The notes: generated by a model not told the origin, from the letters alone. DNA of 64,000 bases from Nostoc sp. NIES-3756 (GCF_001548375.1 NZ_AP017295.1:1708501-1772500), one strand, 5' to 3'; numbered from the stretch's first letter, positions 37,193-47,476 are shown. Program-made: numbers and translations.

Positions 37193-37225
37193 CATAGAGA
37201 TTCAGCACCAATTTTGTGATTTTTT

Positions 37226-38296
37226 ATGTCTGCTACACCTCTTGCGTCTCCTGTTAACTTACCTATCTCCGAAAAAACAGCCTTACCTCCCTTATTGGGT
37301 GCTTCAGTGGCGGAGTTAACCGCATGGGTGCAGCAGCAGGGACAACCTGCTTATCGGGGTAAGCAGCTGCATGATTGGATTTATCAAAAGGGAGTGCGAT
37401 CGCTTGCTGATATTTCTGTATTCTCTAAACAATGGCGAGCAGCTGTTGCAGATGTGCCTATCGGTCGTTCAACAATTCATTACCGCTCCGTTGCACCAGA
37501 TGGCACTGTAAAATATCTCCTGCAACTTAACGATGGTCAAATTGTGGAAACCGTAGGTATTCCCACAGATAAACGCTTGACTGTCTGTGTGTCTACCCAG
37601 GTGGGTTGTCCTATGGCTTGCGATTTCTGCGCTACAGGTAAGGGTGAGTACAAACGCAACCTAGAAAGGCATGAAATTGTTGATCAGGTGTTAACTGTTC
37701 AAGAAGATTTTCAACAACGGGTGAGTCATGTCGTGTTTATGGGCATGGGTGAACCGTTGTTAAATACAGATAATGTCTTAGCTGCGGTTAAATGCTTGAA
37801 TCAAGATGTAGGTATTGGACAGCGATCGCTTACTATATCTACTGTAGGGATACGAGATCGCATTCGTCAATTAGCCGAACACCATCTACAAGTTACTTTG
37901 GCTGTCAGTATCCACGCCCCCAACCAAGCCCTACGCGAAAAAATTATACCTAGCGCCCGTCCCTATCCCATCGAAGATTTACTAGCCGAATGTCGAGAAT
38001 ATGTAGCCATCACTGGGCGGCGAATTTCTTTTGAATACATTTTGCTGGCTGGTGTCAATGATTTGCCAGAACACGCCCTAGAACTGTCGAAGCGTCTGCG
38101 GGGCTTTCAATGTCACGTTAATTTGATTCCTTACAATCCTATCGTAGAAGTTGATTATAAACGCCCCAGCCGCGATCGCATTGAAGCATTTGTGACGGTG
38201 CTGAAGCAACAACATATCGCTGTTAGTGTCCGTTATTCCCGTGGCTTAGAAGCTGATGCAGCTTGTGGACAGTTACGCACGAACACATCGAAATAA
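37226..38296 (+). CDS. rlmN: Dual-specificity 23S rRNA/tRNA adenine C2-methyltransferase RlmN
   Basis: This 356-residue radical-SAM enzyme methylates A2503 of 23S rRNA and A37 of certain tRNAs. The 4Fe-4S cluster motif is CxxxCxxC in [22 protein letters not shown] and [15 protein letters not shown] are family signatures, and the acceptor Cys lies near the C-terminus in [10 protein letters not shown]. Residues 1-25 are a variable extension. It has its own upstream repeats and no evident operon partner. Confidence 0.97.
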   Translation: MSATPLASPVNLPISEKTALPPLLGASVAELTAWVQQQGQPAYRGKQLHDWIYQKGVRSLADISVFSKQWRAAVADVPIGRSTIHYRSVAPDGTVKYLLQLNDGQIVETVGIPTDKRLTVCVSTQVGCPMACDFCATGKGEYKRNLERHEIVDQVLTVQEDFQQRVSHVVFMGMGEPLLNTDNVLAAVKCLNQDVGIGQRSLTISTVGIRDRIRQLAEHHLQVTLAVSIHAPNQALREKIIPSARPYPIEDLLAECREYVAITGRRISFEYILLAGVNDLPEHALELSKRLRGFQCHVNLIPYNPIVEVDYKRPSRDRIEAFVTVLKQQHIAVSVRYSRGLEADAACGQLRTNTSK

Positions 38297-38484
38297 GAGG
38301 TTATTTAACTGTAGTAGACTGTCTAACCTCTGTGTCTCTGTGCCTCTGTGCCTCTGTGGTTAGGGAGTCTACTAATCCACTTTTTAGTATAGGCAGAAGT
38401 TGGCATCAGTTTTGAGCGATGGCGTTCCGCCCAGCATAGCTGATCGCTGTTTAACTGCGCTATTGAGTTTAACTGCAAATTCAA

Positions 38485-38769
38485 CTATCTTTGAGCAACT
38501 TCATTGAGGGCTTCATGAATTACCTCATCGCTAACACCGTGACGTTTCAAGCTAGCAATCAGTGCTGAAACAGTATCACCCTCTAGACGCTCAATATCAG
38601 CCCTAAGTCCTTGACCAATATAAGCCCGAACTAATGGCTGATAGCCAGAGAATCCTAATAATGGCGCTATTCTTTTCAAATCTTCAATAACATCTTCAGG
38701 AATGCGAATTGTGATTGTCGTCATCGGACGATTTTTATCTAATCGCTTTTTCAGTGCTTCAGCTTTCAT
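38485..38769 (-). CDS. Ribbon-helix-helix antitoxin partner of BrnT-like toxin
   Basis: In this 94-residue protein a basic N-terminus precedes TITIRIPEDVIEDLKRIAPLLGFSGYQPLVRAYIGQGLR, a ribbon-helix-helix-type DNA-binding fold, followed by an acidic helix. It overlaps the toxin gene upstream by 11 bp (38759-38769), the usual toxin-then-antitoxin order of BrnTA modules. It would neutralise the toxin and autorepress the operon. It differs from classical BrnA, so the exact antitoxin family is uncertain. Confidence 0.82.
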   Translation of the reverse strand: MKAEALKKRLDKNRPMTTITIRIPEDVIEDLKRIAPLLGFSGYQPLVRAYIGQGLRADIERLEGDTVSALIASLKRHGVSDEVIHEALNEVAQR

Positions 38770-39055
38770 AATATTCTCGCTCCTTGCGTGTCGCTTTCCG
38801 AGCCGAAATGATCCGAATCATGTCGTTTTCACGCTCAATGTAGACAACGTATAGAAGATTCCACCGTCTGTCTAAGCCAATAACAGCATCTCTTTCCTCA
38901 TCATTGCGACTGGCATCAACAACAACTAAGAACGGATCAAAAAATGCTTCTGCGGCTTGCTGAAATGTCACACCATCATGATTGCTAGGATTTATCCAAG
39001 CTTTTTCCTCGTTCCAAACGAAAGTAACACCATTAAGCACGAAATACACATCCAT
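38759..39055 (-). CDS. BrnT-family (DUF497) ribonuclease toxin
   Basis: This 98-residue protein has the BrnT pattern: FVWNEEKAWINPSNHDGVTFQQAAEAFFDP, then ERDAVIGLDRRWNLLYVVYIERENDMIRIISARKATRKEREYYE. The conserved Arg-Ile-Ile-Ser-Ala-Arg block and C-terminal Arg/Tyr are characteristic of this RelE-like endoribonuclease fold. Here HDG replaces the usual KHG in the helix. It is transcribed first in the two-gene module. Confidence 0.87.
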   Translation of the reverse strand: MDVYFVLNGVTFVWNEEKAWINPSNHDGVTFQQAAEAFFDPFLVVVDASRNDEERDAVIGLDRRWNLLYVVYIERENDMIRIISARKATRKEREYYES

Positions 39056-39189
39056 ACTTGACAGTGTAGAAGAAGCGTATTTACGTTGTCAATACGTTTT
39101 ATACTTTTTAGTATAGGCTGAAGTCTGGCTCACTTTTGAGCGATCGCTTCACCGTCTTAACTTCAGCCAACAACTTCAATATAAATCGT

Positions 39190-40848
39190 TTATATCATCC
39201 AGATTTTTTTTGCTATGTCTACTAAAACTTGATGTCTTTTTTTTAGCGAAGATAGATTCCATTCTGGATAATTACATACATCTTTTGTTATATCAAACGA
39301 AACTTTTTTATTGTTTTTTTCGTAAATTTCTTTTTTCCTATCAAATGCACTATTTTGTGCCTCGGAATTTTTAGTCCCACTAATTAATGCTAAATTACCA
39401 AGTTTGTGTAACCATTCAGCATGTTCTTTATCTGTAAATCTTGCTTTCCAATAGTCATTGAGATTGCGTTGAGGTAAAATATGCTCAATCGTAATTCTTC
39501 CGTTATAAATTTTATATACACTATCATCTTGCATTTCTTGATCAATTCGTAAAAGAACGGCTTTTGCAAAATTAATTCTTGTTGGTAATGGCTCATAAAT
39601 ATCATCATTAAGAGATGATAAAAATCCCTCATTATCAGCATTATCCTTTATGATATTAAGTATTTCTGTAACAGATTTTCCTGTGTTAATAGCTACTAAA
39701 ACTGAGTAACAAACCACTTCCCGTTTAGTTCTTACCTGTTTTTTAAACCAACCGTGCATATAGCATTTCTCAAAAAGTTGAATAAACTCCTTAAAATGCT
39801 TCCTATTTATGTTCCCATCTTTATCCATGCGATTGATAAATGCCAAAATTGGAGGTAGCCATTCATCAGAAAGATGAGATAATGAGAAAAATACTTTGAA
39901 CAATGCCATATCGTCAAATTCCAAATCTCTAATTTTCTGATAATTGCCTGCTGATTTCAGAAGCTCAACGGTAAAATTTATTGCTTTATCTGAATAGTTA
40001 TTTTTGAGAATTTCAGTGTATTCATCTACTAAATTTTTAATCGCTCTATTTTTGTCTTTTTTCTGAGACAATTTATTGATCATTAGAAATTTATCAAGGT
40101 TTTCAACACCAATAGTATCTTCAATTTTTTCCCAATACTCTTCAACTTTTTTATAATCTTCTCCAGAATTATCTGCTATTTCAACTAGGCTATTCTTAAT
40201 AAGATCAGAAGCCGCTAATGGCATTCCTCTAGTATTTAAAACATTAAATAGTCTAAATGAGGAAGTAAAATTGTCTGTTTGTACAAATACAACATAGACA
40301 TGCTCCAGAATATATTTAGCTAAATTGCACAAAACAATCTCTTCATCTGCTTTTGCTAGTAAATATTTTTCTATAGCATTAAAATTATCTATGAAAAGTC
40401 TTTGGGTAAATGTTGGTGATTCAGGAAGAAAATCAGAGTTATCCTGTAAAATATAGTGATAATAAAGATCATATTCTTTACTTCTAACTTTTAATCTAGG
40501 TTCTTGAGGTTTATCAGAGAAATCATCAATTGGAAGAACTCTCTTTTGCAAATTTTCTTTTGCACGTTTATTCTCACTGATTAAATTTTTCATTTTAGCG
40601 AAGATGAGACTAAGTGTCGTTAATCTTTGCTGTCCATCCACGATTTCATAAGTATAGTTACCCTTATGTATACAAATTAAAGTACCAATAAAATATTCTT
40701 CATTATCCTGACAAAAACTGTTATATATATCATCAATTAACTGCTCTGTATTACTTTTATCCCAGCTATAAGGTCTTTGATAAGATGGAACAATGTATTT
40801 TTTATTTTCTGTTAAAATATCAATGATTTTTGACTCTTTCGCTTCCAT
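39190..40848 (-). CDS. DUF262/DUF1524 protein, GmrSD-type modification-dependent restriction enzyme
   Basis: This 552-residue single-chain fusion has an N-terminal DUF262 (GmrS-like, ParB/Srx-fold NTPase) with IVPSYQRPYSWDK and the DGQQRLTTL motif. The C-terminal DUF1524 (GmrD-like) has the HNH-type nuclease signature TIEHILPQ, then LGNLALISG and an Asn/Lys tail. Family members restrict DNA with modified (glucosylated) cytosine, as in phage defence. The coding sequence is markedly AT-richer than its neighbours and lacks HIP1 sites, suggesting acquisition. It sits next to the toxin-antitoxin pair, 134 bp away. Confidence 0.88.
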   Translation of the reverse strand: MEAKESKIIDILTENKKYIVPSYQRPYSWDKSNTEQLIDDIYNSFCQDNEEYFIGTLICIHKGNYTYEIVDGQQRLTTLSLIFAKMKNLISENKRAKENLQKRVLPIDDFSDKPQEPRLKVRSKEYDLYYHYILQDNSDFLPESPTFTQRLFIDNFNAIEKYLLAKADEEIVLCNLAKYILEHVYVVFVQTDNFTSSFRLFNVLNTRGMPLAASDLIKNSLVEIADNSGEDYKKVEEYWEKIEDTIGVENLDKFLMINKLSQKKDKNRAIKNLVDEYTEILKNNYSDKAINFTVELLKSAGNYQKIRDLEFDDMALFKVFFSLSHLSDEWLPPILAFINRMDKDGNINRKHFKEFIQLFEKCYMHGWFKKQVRTKREVVCYSVLVAINTGKSVTEILNIIKDNADNEGFLSSLNDDIYEPLPTRINFAKAVLLRIDQEMQDDSVYKIYNGRITIEHILPQRNLNDYWKARFTDKEHAEWLHKLGNLALISGTKNSEAQNSAFDRKKEIYEKNNKKVSFDITKDVCNYPEWNLSSLKKRHQVLVDIAKKIWMI

Positions 40849-41019
40849 ATTTACCTTAAATTGAATTAACAGTTTTTGCTATAATTACATACTTATACTC
40901 TGTATAAATCTTATTGGTATTATCTGACATCAGGAGATTTGCCGAGATTTATCATGTTCTCTTGTTTGAAAGGAATTAAGTCAAATTTTTTCTACCCAGT
41001 AGGTCATATAATTGACCCA

Positions 41020-41050
41020 AAAAATAAAAAAGCCCGCATTTGCGGGCTTT
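41020..41050 (-). terminator. Intrinsic terminator of typA
   Basis: AAGCCCGC pairs with GCGGGCTT around ATTT. On the leftward strand it is followed by a T-rich run (the AAAATAAAAAA on this strand), 27 bp after the typA stop. Confidence 0.92.
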
Positions 41051-41076
41051 CTAAATTAATTAACTAACTGCTTTAC

Positions 41077-42867
41077 TTATCTTTTCGCTAACTTCTTCGC
41101 CATCTTTCTTAGACGAATAGATTGAGGTGTTACTTCTACCAACTCATCAGGGCCGATGTACTCTAATGCACGCTCTAAACTCATGTCTATTGGCGCTTGT
41201 AACTGTACTAGTTCATCACCACCAGCAGCACGGTGGTTGGTTAACTGCTTGGTTTTGCAGACATTCAATTCTAAGTCTTGAGGACGGTTGTGTTCACCAA
41301 CAATCATGCCTCTGTAAACTTTAGTACCGGGAGTAATGAAGAATGAGCCTCTATCTTCCGCGTTCTTCATAGCGTAGAACGTAGAAACGCCTTCTTCAAA
41401 GGAGATGAGAACACCTTTGTTACGGGCTTCAATTTCACCACTGAGTTGACGGTAATCTAAGAAACTGTGGTTCATGATGCCTTCGCCACGGGTCATCCGC
41501 ATAAATTCACCACGAAAACCAATCAAACCACGAGCGGGGATGACAAACTCTAGCTGGGTGCGATCGCCATTTCCAGGCTGCATATCTTGCATTTCGCCTT
41601 TGCGTTGTCCCAAGCGTTCAATACAGCTACCAACAGAATCAGCAGGAACGTCTAAAACCAAGAGTTCATAAGGTTCGCAAGGTTGACCGTTCATTTCTCG
41701 GTAAATTACTTGGGGTTGGGATACTTGGAACTCAAAACCTTCGCGGCGCATGGTTTCAATTAAAATACCAAGGTGCAATTCCCCACGACCAGAAACTAGG
41801 AATTTATCGGGAGAATCGGTTTCTTCCACTCGTAGAGCAACGTTGGTTTCTAGTTCGCGGAATAGGCGATCGCGTACTTGTCTTGATGTCACCAACTTAC
41901 CTTCTTGACCGGCAAAGGGTGAATCATTTACCCAGAAGGTCATTTGTAAGGTAGGCTCATCCACTTTAATTAATGGTAAGGCTTGGGGTTCGTTGGGGTC
42001 AGTAATTGTTTCACCAATGTAAGCATCAGCAAAACCAGCCACTGCAACAATATAACCGGCGGTAGCTTCTTCCAGTTCTACCCGCTTTAACCCTTCAAAA
42101 CCCATCAACTTGGTAATTTTACCCTTGACTATTGAGCCACTTTCTGTAACTAGAGCCGCTTGCTGACCAGCGCGGATAGTACCGTTGTGGATTCTACCAA
42201 TGACAATCCGTCCCAAGTATTCAGAATAATCTAGGGTTGTCACCTGCAATTGTAGGGGTTTGTTGATGTCGCCTACTGGTGGTGGAACGTGTTGCAGAAT
42301 TGCATTAAACAAGGGCTGCATATCTACTGCTTCAGCTTCCATGCTTTCTTTGGCATAACCGCCCATACCAGAAGCAAACAGATAGGTAAAATCACACTGG
42401 TCTTCGTCTGCACCTAATTCCAAGAACAGATCCAACACTTTATCCACAGCAACGTGGGGGTCAGCTTGGCCACGGTCAATTTTGTTGACAACAACGATGG
42501 GGCGCAAGCCTTTTTCTAAAGCTTTTTTCAACACAAAGCGTGTTTGGGGCATGGGGCCTTCGTTGGCATCAACAATCAGAAGACATCCATCAACCATGCC
42601 GAGTACCCGTTCAACTTCACCGCCAAAGTCGGCGTGTCCGGGGGTATCTACAATATTAATTAGTGTATCTTTGTAGCGAACGGCTGTATTTTTCGACAGG
42701 ATAGTAATTCCCCGCTCTCGCTCCAAGGCGTTGGAGTCCATGACACAATCCGGAACGTCTTCGCCTTCGCGGAAAATGCCGGATTGTTTGAGGAGTGCAT
42801 CAACCAGAGTGGTTTTACCGTGGTCAACGTGGGCGATAATGGCGACGTTACGAATTGGGAGCGTCAT
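41077..42867 (-). CDS. typA: Translational GTPase TypA/BipA
   Basis: This 596-residue EF-G-related GTPase has all G motifs: [10 protein letters not shown] (G1), RERGITI (G2), DTPGHADF (G3) and NKID (G4). Domains II, III and V follow, and the BipA-specific C-terminal domain ends [22 protein letters not shown]. It binds the 70S ribosome and aids 50S assembly and stress adaptation, including cold in other bacteria. It is monocistronic, with its own terminator. Confidence 0.97.
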   Translation of the reverse strand: MTLPIRNVAIIAHVDHGKTTLVDALLKQSGIFREGEDVPDCVMDSNALERERGITILSKNTAVRYKDTLINIVDTPGHADFGGEVERVLGMVDGCLLIVDANEGPMPQTRFVLKKALEKGLRPIVVVNKIDRGQADPHVAVDKVLDLFLELGADEDQCDFTYLFASGMGGYAKESMEAEAVDMQPLFNAILQHVPPPVGDINKPLQLQVTTLDYSEYLGRIVIGRIHNGTIRAGQQAALVTESGSIVKGKITKLMGFEGLKRVELEEATAGYIVAVAGFADAYIGETITDPNEPQALPLIKVDEPTLQMTFWVNDSPFAGQEGKLVTSRQVRDRLFRELETNVALRVEETDSPDKFLVSGRGELHLGILIETMRREGFEFQVSQPQVIYREMNGQPCEPYELLVLDVPADSVGSCIERLGQRKGEMQDMQPGNGDRTQLEFVIPARGLIGFRGEFMRMTRGEGIMNHSFLDYRQLSGEIEARNKGVLISFEEGVSTFYAMKNAEDRGSFFITPGTKVYRGMIVGEHNRPQDLELNVCKTKQLTNHRAAGGDELVQLQAPIDMSLERALEYIGPDELVEVTPQSIRLRKMAKKLAKR

Positions 42868-43404
42868 AGAGGCTTTTAGTGAGTCTAGGAGGGATTTTAC
42901 AATTTACATTGAGGTCTAGGCTGTTTTAACAGAATCGGGGATTGTTAAGCAAATTCTGTAAAGAAGCTTTAATAATTCTAGCGTAATTGTCACAATTCTA
43001 GTGGGCTTTGTAAATTATGGTTGACACATTGGCAGTTTCTTGATGGGGAACTGTAAATGTATAGCGGTGTAAGGGTTTTAGGAATTTAGCTGTGATAGAA
43101 AAGCTAACAGTCGATGAAACTCAGTGTGTTTCTGCTTTACCTAAAATAAATCGTCAATTTCTCTCAAGGCATTTATGTAATTACAGTGCCAAAATTCACA
43201 TTAGTTTACTAGCTTTAAAACAATGGCTTCAACTTCAGGGCAGCAATTACAAGGTGGCAATATTAATGAGGATTATTGTACTGCATTGTGATGGAATATA
43301 TTAATAGAGAAAATTTGGCTAGTCTAGTTGAAAATCAAGGCATCTTACCAGAAGCATAAGCATTATATTATGTTCAGCAAAATGAGAAAATTTAAAAATA
43401 ACCA
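42868..43404. other. 537-bp intergenic region with one doubtful short ORF
   Basis: A GTG-started frame of 70 codons (43092-43304) reads VIEKLTVDETQCVSALPK and on. It could be a remnant of a longer gene, because a related-looking reading continues to about 43360 after a stop. There is no ribosome site or recognisable domain. Otherwise I see no terminator or repeat. Confidence 0.4.
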
Positions 43405-43833
43405 ATGAGACAAGACGCAATCTTCAGTCCCTTTTTTGCATTAATGTTTTTAACACTCCTAGTCTGGGTGTATATGTACATTCGTCGTATTAGTTTCATC
43501 ATTAGTAGCAAGCTCAAACCCCAAGACCTAGTTGTGGCTAATACACTGGCACAAATCTCACCCCCAAGTGTATCTAATCCATCTGATAATCTGAAAAACC
43601 TGTTCGAGATTCCGGTACTTTTCTATGCGCTCTTACTTTATTTGTTCATCACGCAACAGGTGGATACAGTCTATGTAAATGCTGCGTGGATATTCGTTGT
43701 GTTTCGTGTCTTGCATAGTGTGGTTCATTGCACATTCAATCTCGTTATACTTAGGTTTTACCTCTACCTATTTGCAACGCTGGCAGTGTGGTTTATTACG
43801 CTCCGTGCAGCTTTTATTCACTTTAGTATATAA
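43405..43833 (+). CDS. MAPEG-family membrane protein
   Basis: This 142-residue protein has four hydrophobic helices (about 8-28, 68-84, 88-107, 115-138). NLFEIPVLFYALLLYLF and the RVLHSVVHCTFN segment are the bacterial MAPEG signatures (membrane-associated proteins in eicosanoid and glutathione metabolism). The family includes glutathione-dependent enzymes, but the bacterial members are mostly uncharacterised. It is a single gene with no linked partner. Confidence 0.85.
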   Translation: MRQDAIFSPFFALMFLTLLVWVYMYIRRISFIISSKLKPQDLVVANTLAQISPPSVSNPSDNLKNLFEIPVLFYALLLYLFITQQVDTVYVNAAWIFVVFRVLHSVVHCTFNLVILRFYLYLFATLAVWFITLRAAFIHFSI

Positions 43834-44012
43834 ATTCGCAACTACCCATTTGATGAGTAGTTTTTCACCTCAGAGATTTCAAAGCTCAAACAATAATAGT
43901 CAAGTATTTTCCATTCATTAAATAAAGATATCTACTGTTTAGTATCTGCCAATCTGCTAGTACATGGACTTGAGTTTTACGGGAAGGACTAAATTCCTTA
44001 CTACGAACTCAA

Positions 44013-44651
44013 TTACAATAATTTTTCAACTGTGGCACGATAAAGTAGCCTTTCGCCTTGAAGATAGCCAGCATGAGTTACTCTCACTATTTCACCAGGC
44101 TGTGCTGTTCCGCCTTTTAATTGATGCAGTTGGGGATCGTAAGGTATGTCAGATCCTACAGATGCGATCGCTTTTATTCCCCAAGCTTGTAATAATTTTT
44201 GTAAAGAATTTTGTACTAAAGGCACAATTTTCACCGCCGCTAATTGGTGATCCTCTTGCGCTCTCTTGGCGGCTGTCGGCCATTGCAATAATAAAGTTTC
44301 CAACAGTTGTAAACTCGACTGCTGGAACTGGTGCTGTAATATGTCTCGCTGCTGTTGTAGTTGTAGCTGCGATCGCTCATACTCTCTTTTTAAATCGGCG
44401 ATTTCTTGGGAGTTAGGAAGTGGGGAAGGTTCAATATCAGATTCTAAGAAAGTTGATAATAATTGGCTCAGAGGTATTTGCAGCGTTTTTGACAGCTTGA
44501 GTAATATATCCAAGCGCATCTGTTCTATTTTGCCTTGGCGCAGGCGCAACACTTGATACTCTGAAACGCCTGCTTGACGACTCAGAGCCTTAAAACTAGA
44601 AATACCTGCCTGTTGGATTAAATTTTGCAACTTTTGAGATAAATCAGACAT
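44013..44651 (-). CDS. HTH (XRE-type) protein fused to a GrpE-like domain
   Basis: In this 212-residue protein residues 1-65 form a helix-turn-helix (SFKALSRQAGVSEYQVLRLRQGKIEQMRLDILLKLSKTLQIP). A Gln-rich coiled coil spans about 80-115. The rest resembles the GrpE nucleotide-exchange domain: a four-helix part (VKIVPLVQNSLQKLLQAWGIKAI) and a beta-domain ending DPQLHQLKGG...GEIVRVTHAGYLQGERLLYRATV, like GrpE's V..V...GY...RLLR.A.V. It may link Hsp70 (DnaK) state to transcription. Classical GrpE lacks the DNA-binding domain, so the chaperone role is uncertain. Confidence 0.75.
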   Translation of the reverse strand: MSDLSQKLQNLIQQAGISSFKALSRQAGVSEYQVLRLRQGKIEQMRLDILLKLSKTLQIPLSQLLSTFLESDIEPSPLPNSQEIADLKREYERSQLQLQQQRDILQHQFQQSSLQLLETLLLQWPTAAKRAQEDHQLAAVKIVPLVQNSLQKLLQAWGIKAIASVGSDIPYDPQLHQLKGGTAQPGEIVRVTHAGYLQGERLLYRATVEKLL

Positions 44652-44776
44652 TGAGAAGGGGAAAGAGAAAAAGGGAAAAGGGTAAGGGGAAGGGGAAAAA
44701 GGAACAGGGTAAGGCTTCTTTCTTCCTCATCTCCCTGTTCCCCTCTTGGGAGGGGTTAGGGGTGGGTTACTCCCTC
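44650..44776. repeat. GGGAAAAGGG-type purine-rich repeats in the dps-to-HTH gap
   Basis: The short AAGGGGAAAGAGAAAAAGGG tract and a CTCTTGGGAGG palindrome fill the gap between two same-strand genes. I see no terminator or promoter beyond this. Confidence 0.5.
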
Positions 44777-45268
44777 TTATTCTTCCAGTAAACTTCTCAA
44801 CATCCAAGCAGTTTTTTCATGTACCTGCATCCGTTGAGTTAGTAAATCGGCGGTGGGTTCGTCGTTGACTTCATCTACTACAGGAAAAATAGAACGTGCT
44901 GTTCTCACAACTGCTTCCTGTCCTTCCACTAGTAAGCGAATCATTTCGTGGGCTTTGGGAACTCCAGGAGTTTCAGGAATGGAACTCAGTTTGGCGTATT
45001 CGCTGTAAGTCCCTGGTGCGGGATAACCAAGCGCTCTAATTCTTTCAGCAATTAAATCCACTGCTAGGGCTAATTCTGTATACTGAGTTTCAAACATGAG
45101 GTGCAGTGTTTGAAACATTGGCCCTGTTACGTTCCAGTGAAAATTATGTGTTTTCAAATAAAGTGTATAGGTATCTGCCAACAAACGAGACAACCCTTCG
45201 GCAATTTTAGCCCGATTGCCTTCGTCAATGCCGATATTTACATTGTTAATTGTTCCTTGAGATGCCAT
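44777..45268 (-). CDS. Dps-family ferritin-like DNA-protection protein
   Basis: This 163-residue protein is a four-helix Dps monomer of the 12-mer iron-storage shell. The ferroxidase ligands are visible: His in [10 protein letters not shown] (about 41-50) and the Asp/Glu in [21 protein letters not shown], shared between subunits. It oxidises Fe(II) with peroxide and protects DNA. Cyanobacteria have several paralogues; which one this is cannot be told. It is encoded near sulfiredoxin, another peroxide-stress gene. Confidence 0.93.
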   Translation of the reverse strand: MASQGTINNVNIGIDEGNRAKIAEGLSRLLADTYTLYLKTHNFHWNVTGPMFQTLHLMFETQYTELALAVDLIAERIRALGYPAPGTYSEYAKLSSIPETPGVPKAHEMIRLLVEGQEAVVRTARSIFPVVDEVNDEPTADLLTQRMQVHEKTAWMLRSLLEE

Positions 45269-45339
45269 AAATGTCTCCTAATTGAGTAATTATTATTAAT
45301 TGTGGGTTAGAGGCACAAGGCAGAAGGCAGGAGGCAGGA

Positions 45340-45425
45340 GTTAATCATTATCTTCCTCATCTTCCCTCACTCCCTCATCCCCCTCATCCCCCTCATCTCC
45401 CCCACTCCCTACTCCCTACTCCCAT
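45340..45425. repeat. CTCCCTCATCCCCCTCAT minisatellite
   Basis: Units of CCCCTCAT and CTCCCTAC run up to the end of the sulfiredoxin gene. Same family as at 9390 and 29440. Confidence 0.8.
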
Positions 45426-45428
45426 TCT

Positions 45429-45692
45429 CTACGCTAAGTGCATCTTCAAAACACTACGCGGAGCTTTGCGAACTCTCGCTAAAATGGTTTCTTTACCTAA
45501 ACGTTGGCAGGCTTCATATCTATGGCAACCAGAAAAGCCATAATACTGCCCATCTACCTCTAGAACATCTATGGGTTCTTGTTGCCCAATTGCCGCAATC
45601 GATTCCATCAGGGCTTGTACTTTATGGGGATCATTGCCACGGGGCAATGGCCTTCTAATTTCATTTAATGGAATTTCTTGTACCCTAACCAT
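45429..45692 (-). CDS. srxA: Sulfiredoxin
   Basis: The protein has 87 residues from the ATG at 45692; a TTG five codons upstream is an alternative. The ParB/Srx fold is shown by RVQEIPLNEIRRPLPRGNDPHKVQALMESI and the active-site motif FSGCHRYEA with the catalytic Cys. It reduces hyperoxidised (sulfinic) 2-Cys peroxiredoxin using ATP. It lies 160 bp from dps with the same orientation, so the two may both answer peroxide stress. Confidence 0.93.
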   Translation of the reverse strand: MVRVQEIPLNEIRRPLPRGNDPHKVQALMESIAAIGQQEPIDVLEVDGQYYGFSGCHRYEACQRLGKETILARVRKAPRSVLKMHLA

Positions 45693-45808
45693 GAGGAGTA
45701 AACTCAACTAATACTGTTTCGTATCTCTATATAAATCATAGTCATAATGACTTCGTTTTGCAACTTTTTTGAGAGCAAAATCGGTAAGGGTATTATTTTG
45801 GAGCGTTC

Positions 45809-47476
45809 ATGCGACAAAACCACGAATTTATAGAGCAATTGCCAGCAGCTCAACGCCAAACCCCAGAAGAAAAGAATCAGAAACCTGTCAAGCGTCCGTT
45901 TTGGCGTTTTTCTTATCCAGTACTGATGACATTCTGTATGTTGGGATTGACAGGCGCATCAGCAACTGAAGATAAAATCAAAGATTTACAACTAAAAATT
46001 GGGATTGTGCAGCGATTTGGGGAAGAACCAAAAGCCAAATTGCAAATAGAACCAACAACAGGCGATCGCTTAAAACTCAAGTTTGCTGAAGGTAACAAAG
46101 AGCGAGTCCTCCTTACCGATAAACCTGTCAAGCTAGAGACACTCATGCAAACCTTGCCCAAACCAGTCATTGAAGAAGTCGTGGTTTTGGGTACATATCG
46201 CACCTATGAAACGGCAGAGAACAGTGCCGAAAATTGGCGTAAGCAAGGAATAGAGGTAGAAATAGCCCAGCCAGACCGTTGGCAAGTCTGGGCAAAACGG
46301 GATGTTTATAAAACGCCCTTACTACGACGCTTGTTATTTGGGAGTGTTAAAGCTGCTGGCAATGATTTAGCATACATAGATACTAGAGTTCAGCCGAAAG
46401 TACCGCGAGTTAGTTGGGTAGTGGATGGTAAACGCTACACCCCAAACACCGTAGAAATTAGCACAGCTAAAAACTTAATTCGCTTGAAAAAAGGCGAAAA
46501 GCTAAATACATCTCGATTGTATTCTGGGCAGATTAATATTCAGCCTAATGCGTATGGTACATACACCCTTGTAAATAATGTATCATTAGAAACATATTTA
46601 CGTGGTGTTGTTCCTCACGAAATTGGGGCTAATGCACCAATAGCATCAGTAGAAGCTCAAGCAATTTTAGCTCGAACTTACGCCCTGAGAAATCTACGTA
46701 GATTTGCTATTGATAATTATCAGTTGTGTGCAGATACCCACTGCCAAGTGTATTACGGACTGGGTGGTACAAACGCGAGAATAGATAAAGCGATCGCCGC
46801 AACTAGAGGTATGGTACTCACCCATAATAATGAACTAATAGATGCTCTTTATTCATCTACTACTGGTGGAATTACTGCCTCCTTTAGCGATGTTTGGAAT
46901 GGTGGGGATCGGCCTTATCTACGTCCCGTAGTCGATGCACCTACCAATATTTGGGATTTCTCTAAGCAGAATCTCAAAGATGAAAAGAACTTCCAGAAAT
47001 TTATTAGCCTGCAACAAGGATTTAATGAAAGTAGCTGGGATGCCTTTAGATGGTATAAAGAAACACCATTAAATGAAATTATTAAAGACTTACAGAAGTT
47101 TTTAAGGGCAAAAAATAGTCCTTATGCCAAGTTCAAAACTATTGAGGCAATGGCTATCACCGAGCGTAGTCCAAGCGGACGGATTTTAGAACTAGCAGTC
47201 AGAACAGATATTGGCATTTTTACTTTACACAAAGACGAAGTTCGTAGTGCCTTTGCCGCTCCCAGAAGCACGCTTTTTTACATAGTGCCGCTCAATAAAG
47301 GACAAGAAGATTTGTGGGGATTTGCTTTCATTGGCGGTGGCTTAGGACATGGCGTTGGCTTAAGTCAAACTGGCGCGCAGAATTTAGCCAAGCTAGGCTG
47401 GTCTAGCTCTAAAATTCTGCAATTTTACTACCCTGGTACAAAACTGCAACGTCTCAGCGAGGAAATCAAGTTTTAA
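45809..47476 (+). CDS. SpoIID/LytB-domain protein
   Basis: This 555-residue protein has a membrane anchor or signal segment at about 34-52 after a charged cytoplasmic start. A variable middle region (60-220) leads to the SpoIID domain (about 240-540): NVSLETYLRGVVPHEIGANAPIASVEAQAILARTYAL, STTGGITASFSDVW, and C-terminal GLGHGVGLSQTGAQNLAKLGWSSSKILQFYYPGT. SpoIID-type enzymes are lytic transglycosylases acting on peptidoglycan. In a non-sporulating cyanobacterium it probably takes part in cell wall remodelling, perhaps in filaments. Confidence 0.9.
   Translation: MRQNHEFIEQLPAAQRQTPEEKNQKPVKRPFWRFSYPVLMTFCMLGLTGASATEDKIKDLQLKIGIVQRFGEEPKAKLQIEPTTGDRLKLKFAEGNKERVLLTDKPVKLETLMQTLPKPVIEEVVVLGTYRTYETAENSAENWRKQGIEVEIAQPDRWQVWAKRDVYKTPLLRRLLFGSVKAAGNDLAYIDTRVQPKVPRVSWVVDGKRYTPNTVEISTAKNLIRLKKGEKLNTSRLYSGQINIQPNAYGTYTLVNNVSLETYLRGVVPHEIGANAPIASVEAQAILARTYALRNLRRFAIDNYQLCADTHCQVYYGLGGTNARIDKAIAATRGMVLTHNNELIDALYSSTTGGITASFSDVWNGGDRPYLRPVVDAPTNIWDFSKQNLKDEKNFQKFISLQQGFNESSWDAFRWYKETPLNEIIKDLQKFLRAKNSPYAKFKTIEAMAITERSPSGRILELAVRTDIGIFTLHKDEVRSAFAAPRSTLFYIVPLNKGQEDLWGFAFIGGGLGHGVGLSQTGAQNLAKLGWSSSKILQFYYPGTKLQRLSEEIKF

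Noticed and set aside
43092..43304. 70-codon GTG-started ORF between typA and the MAPEG gene
   Set aside because: No ribosome site or family match. It may be a fragment of a decayed gene; not enough to call a CDS.
45913..46203. 96-codon minus-strand ORF inside the SpoIID gene
   Set aside because: Shadow frame of a clearly conserved gene on the other strand.
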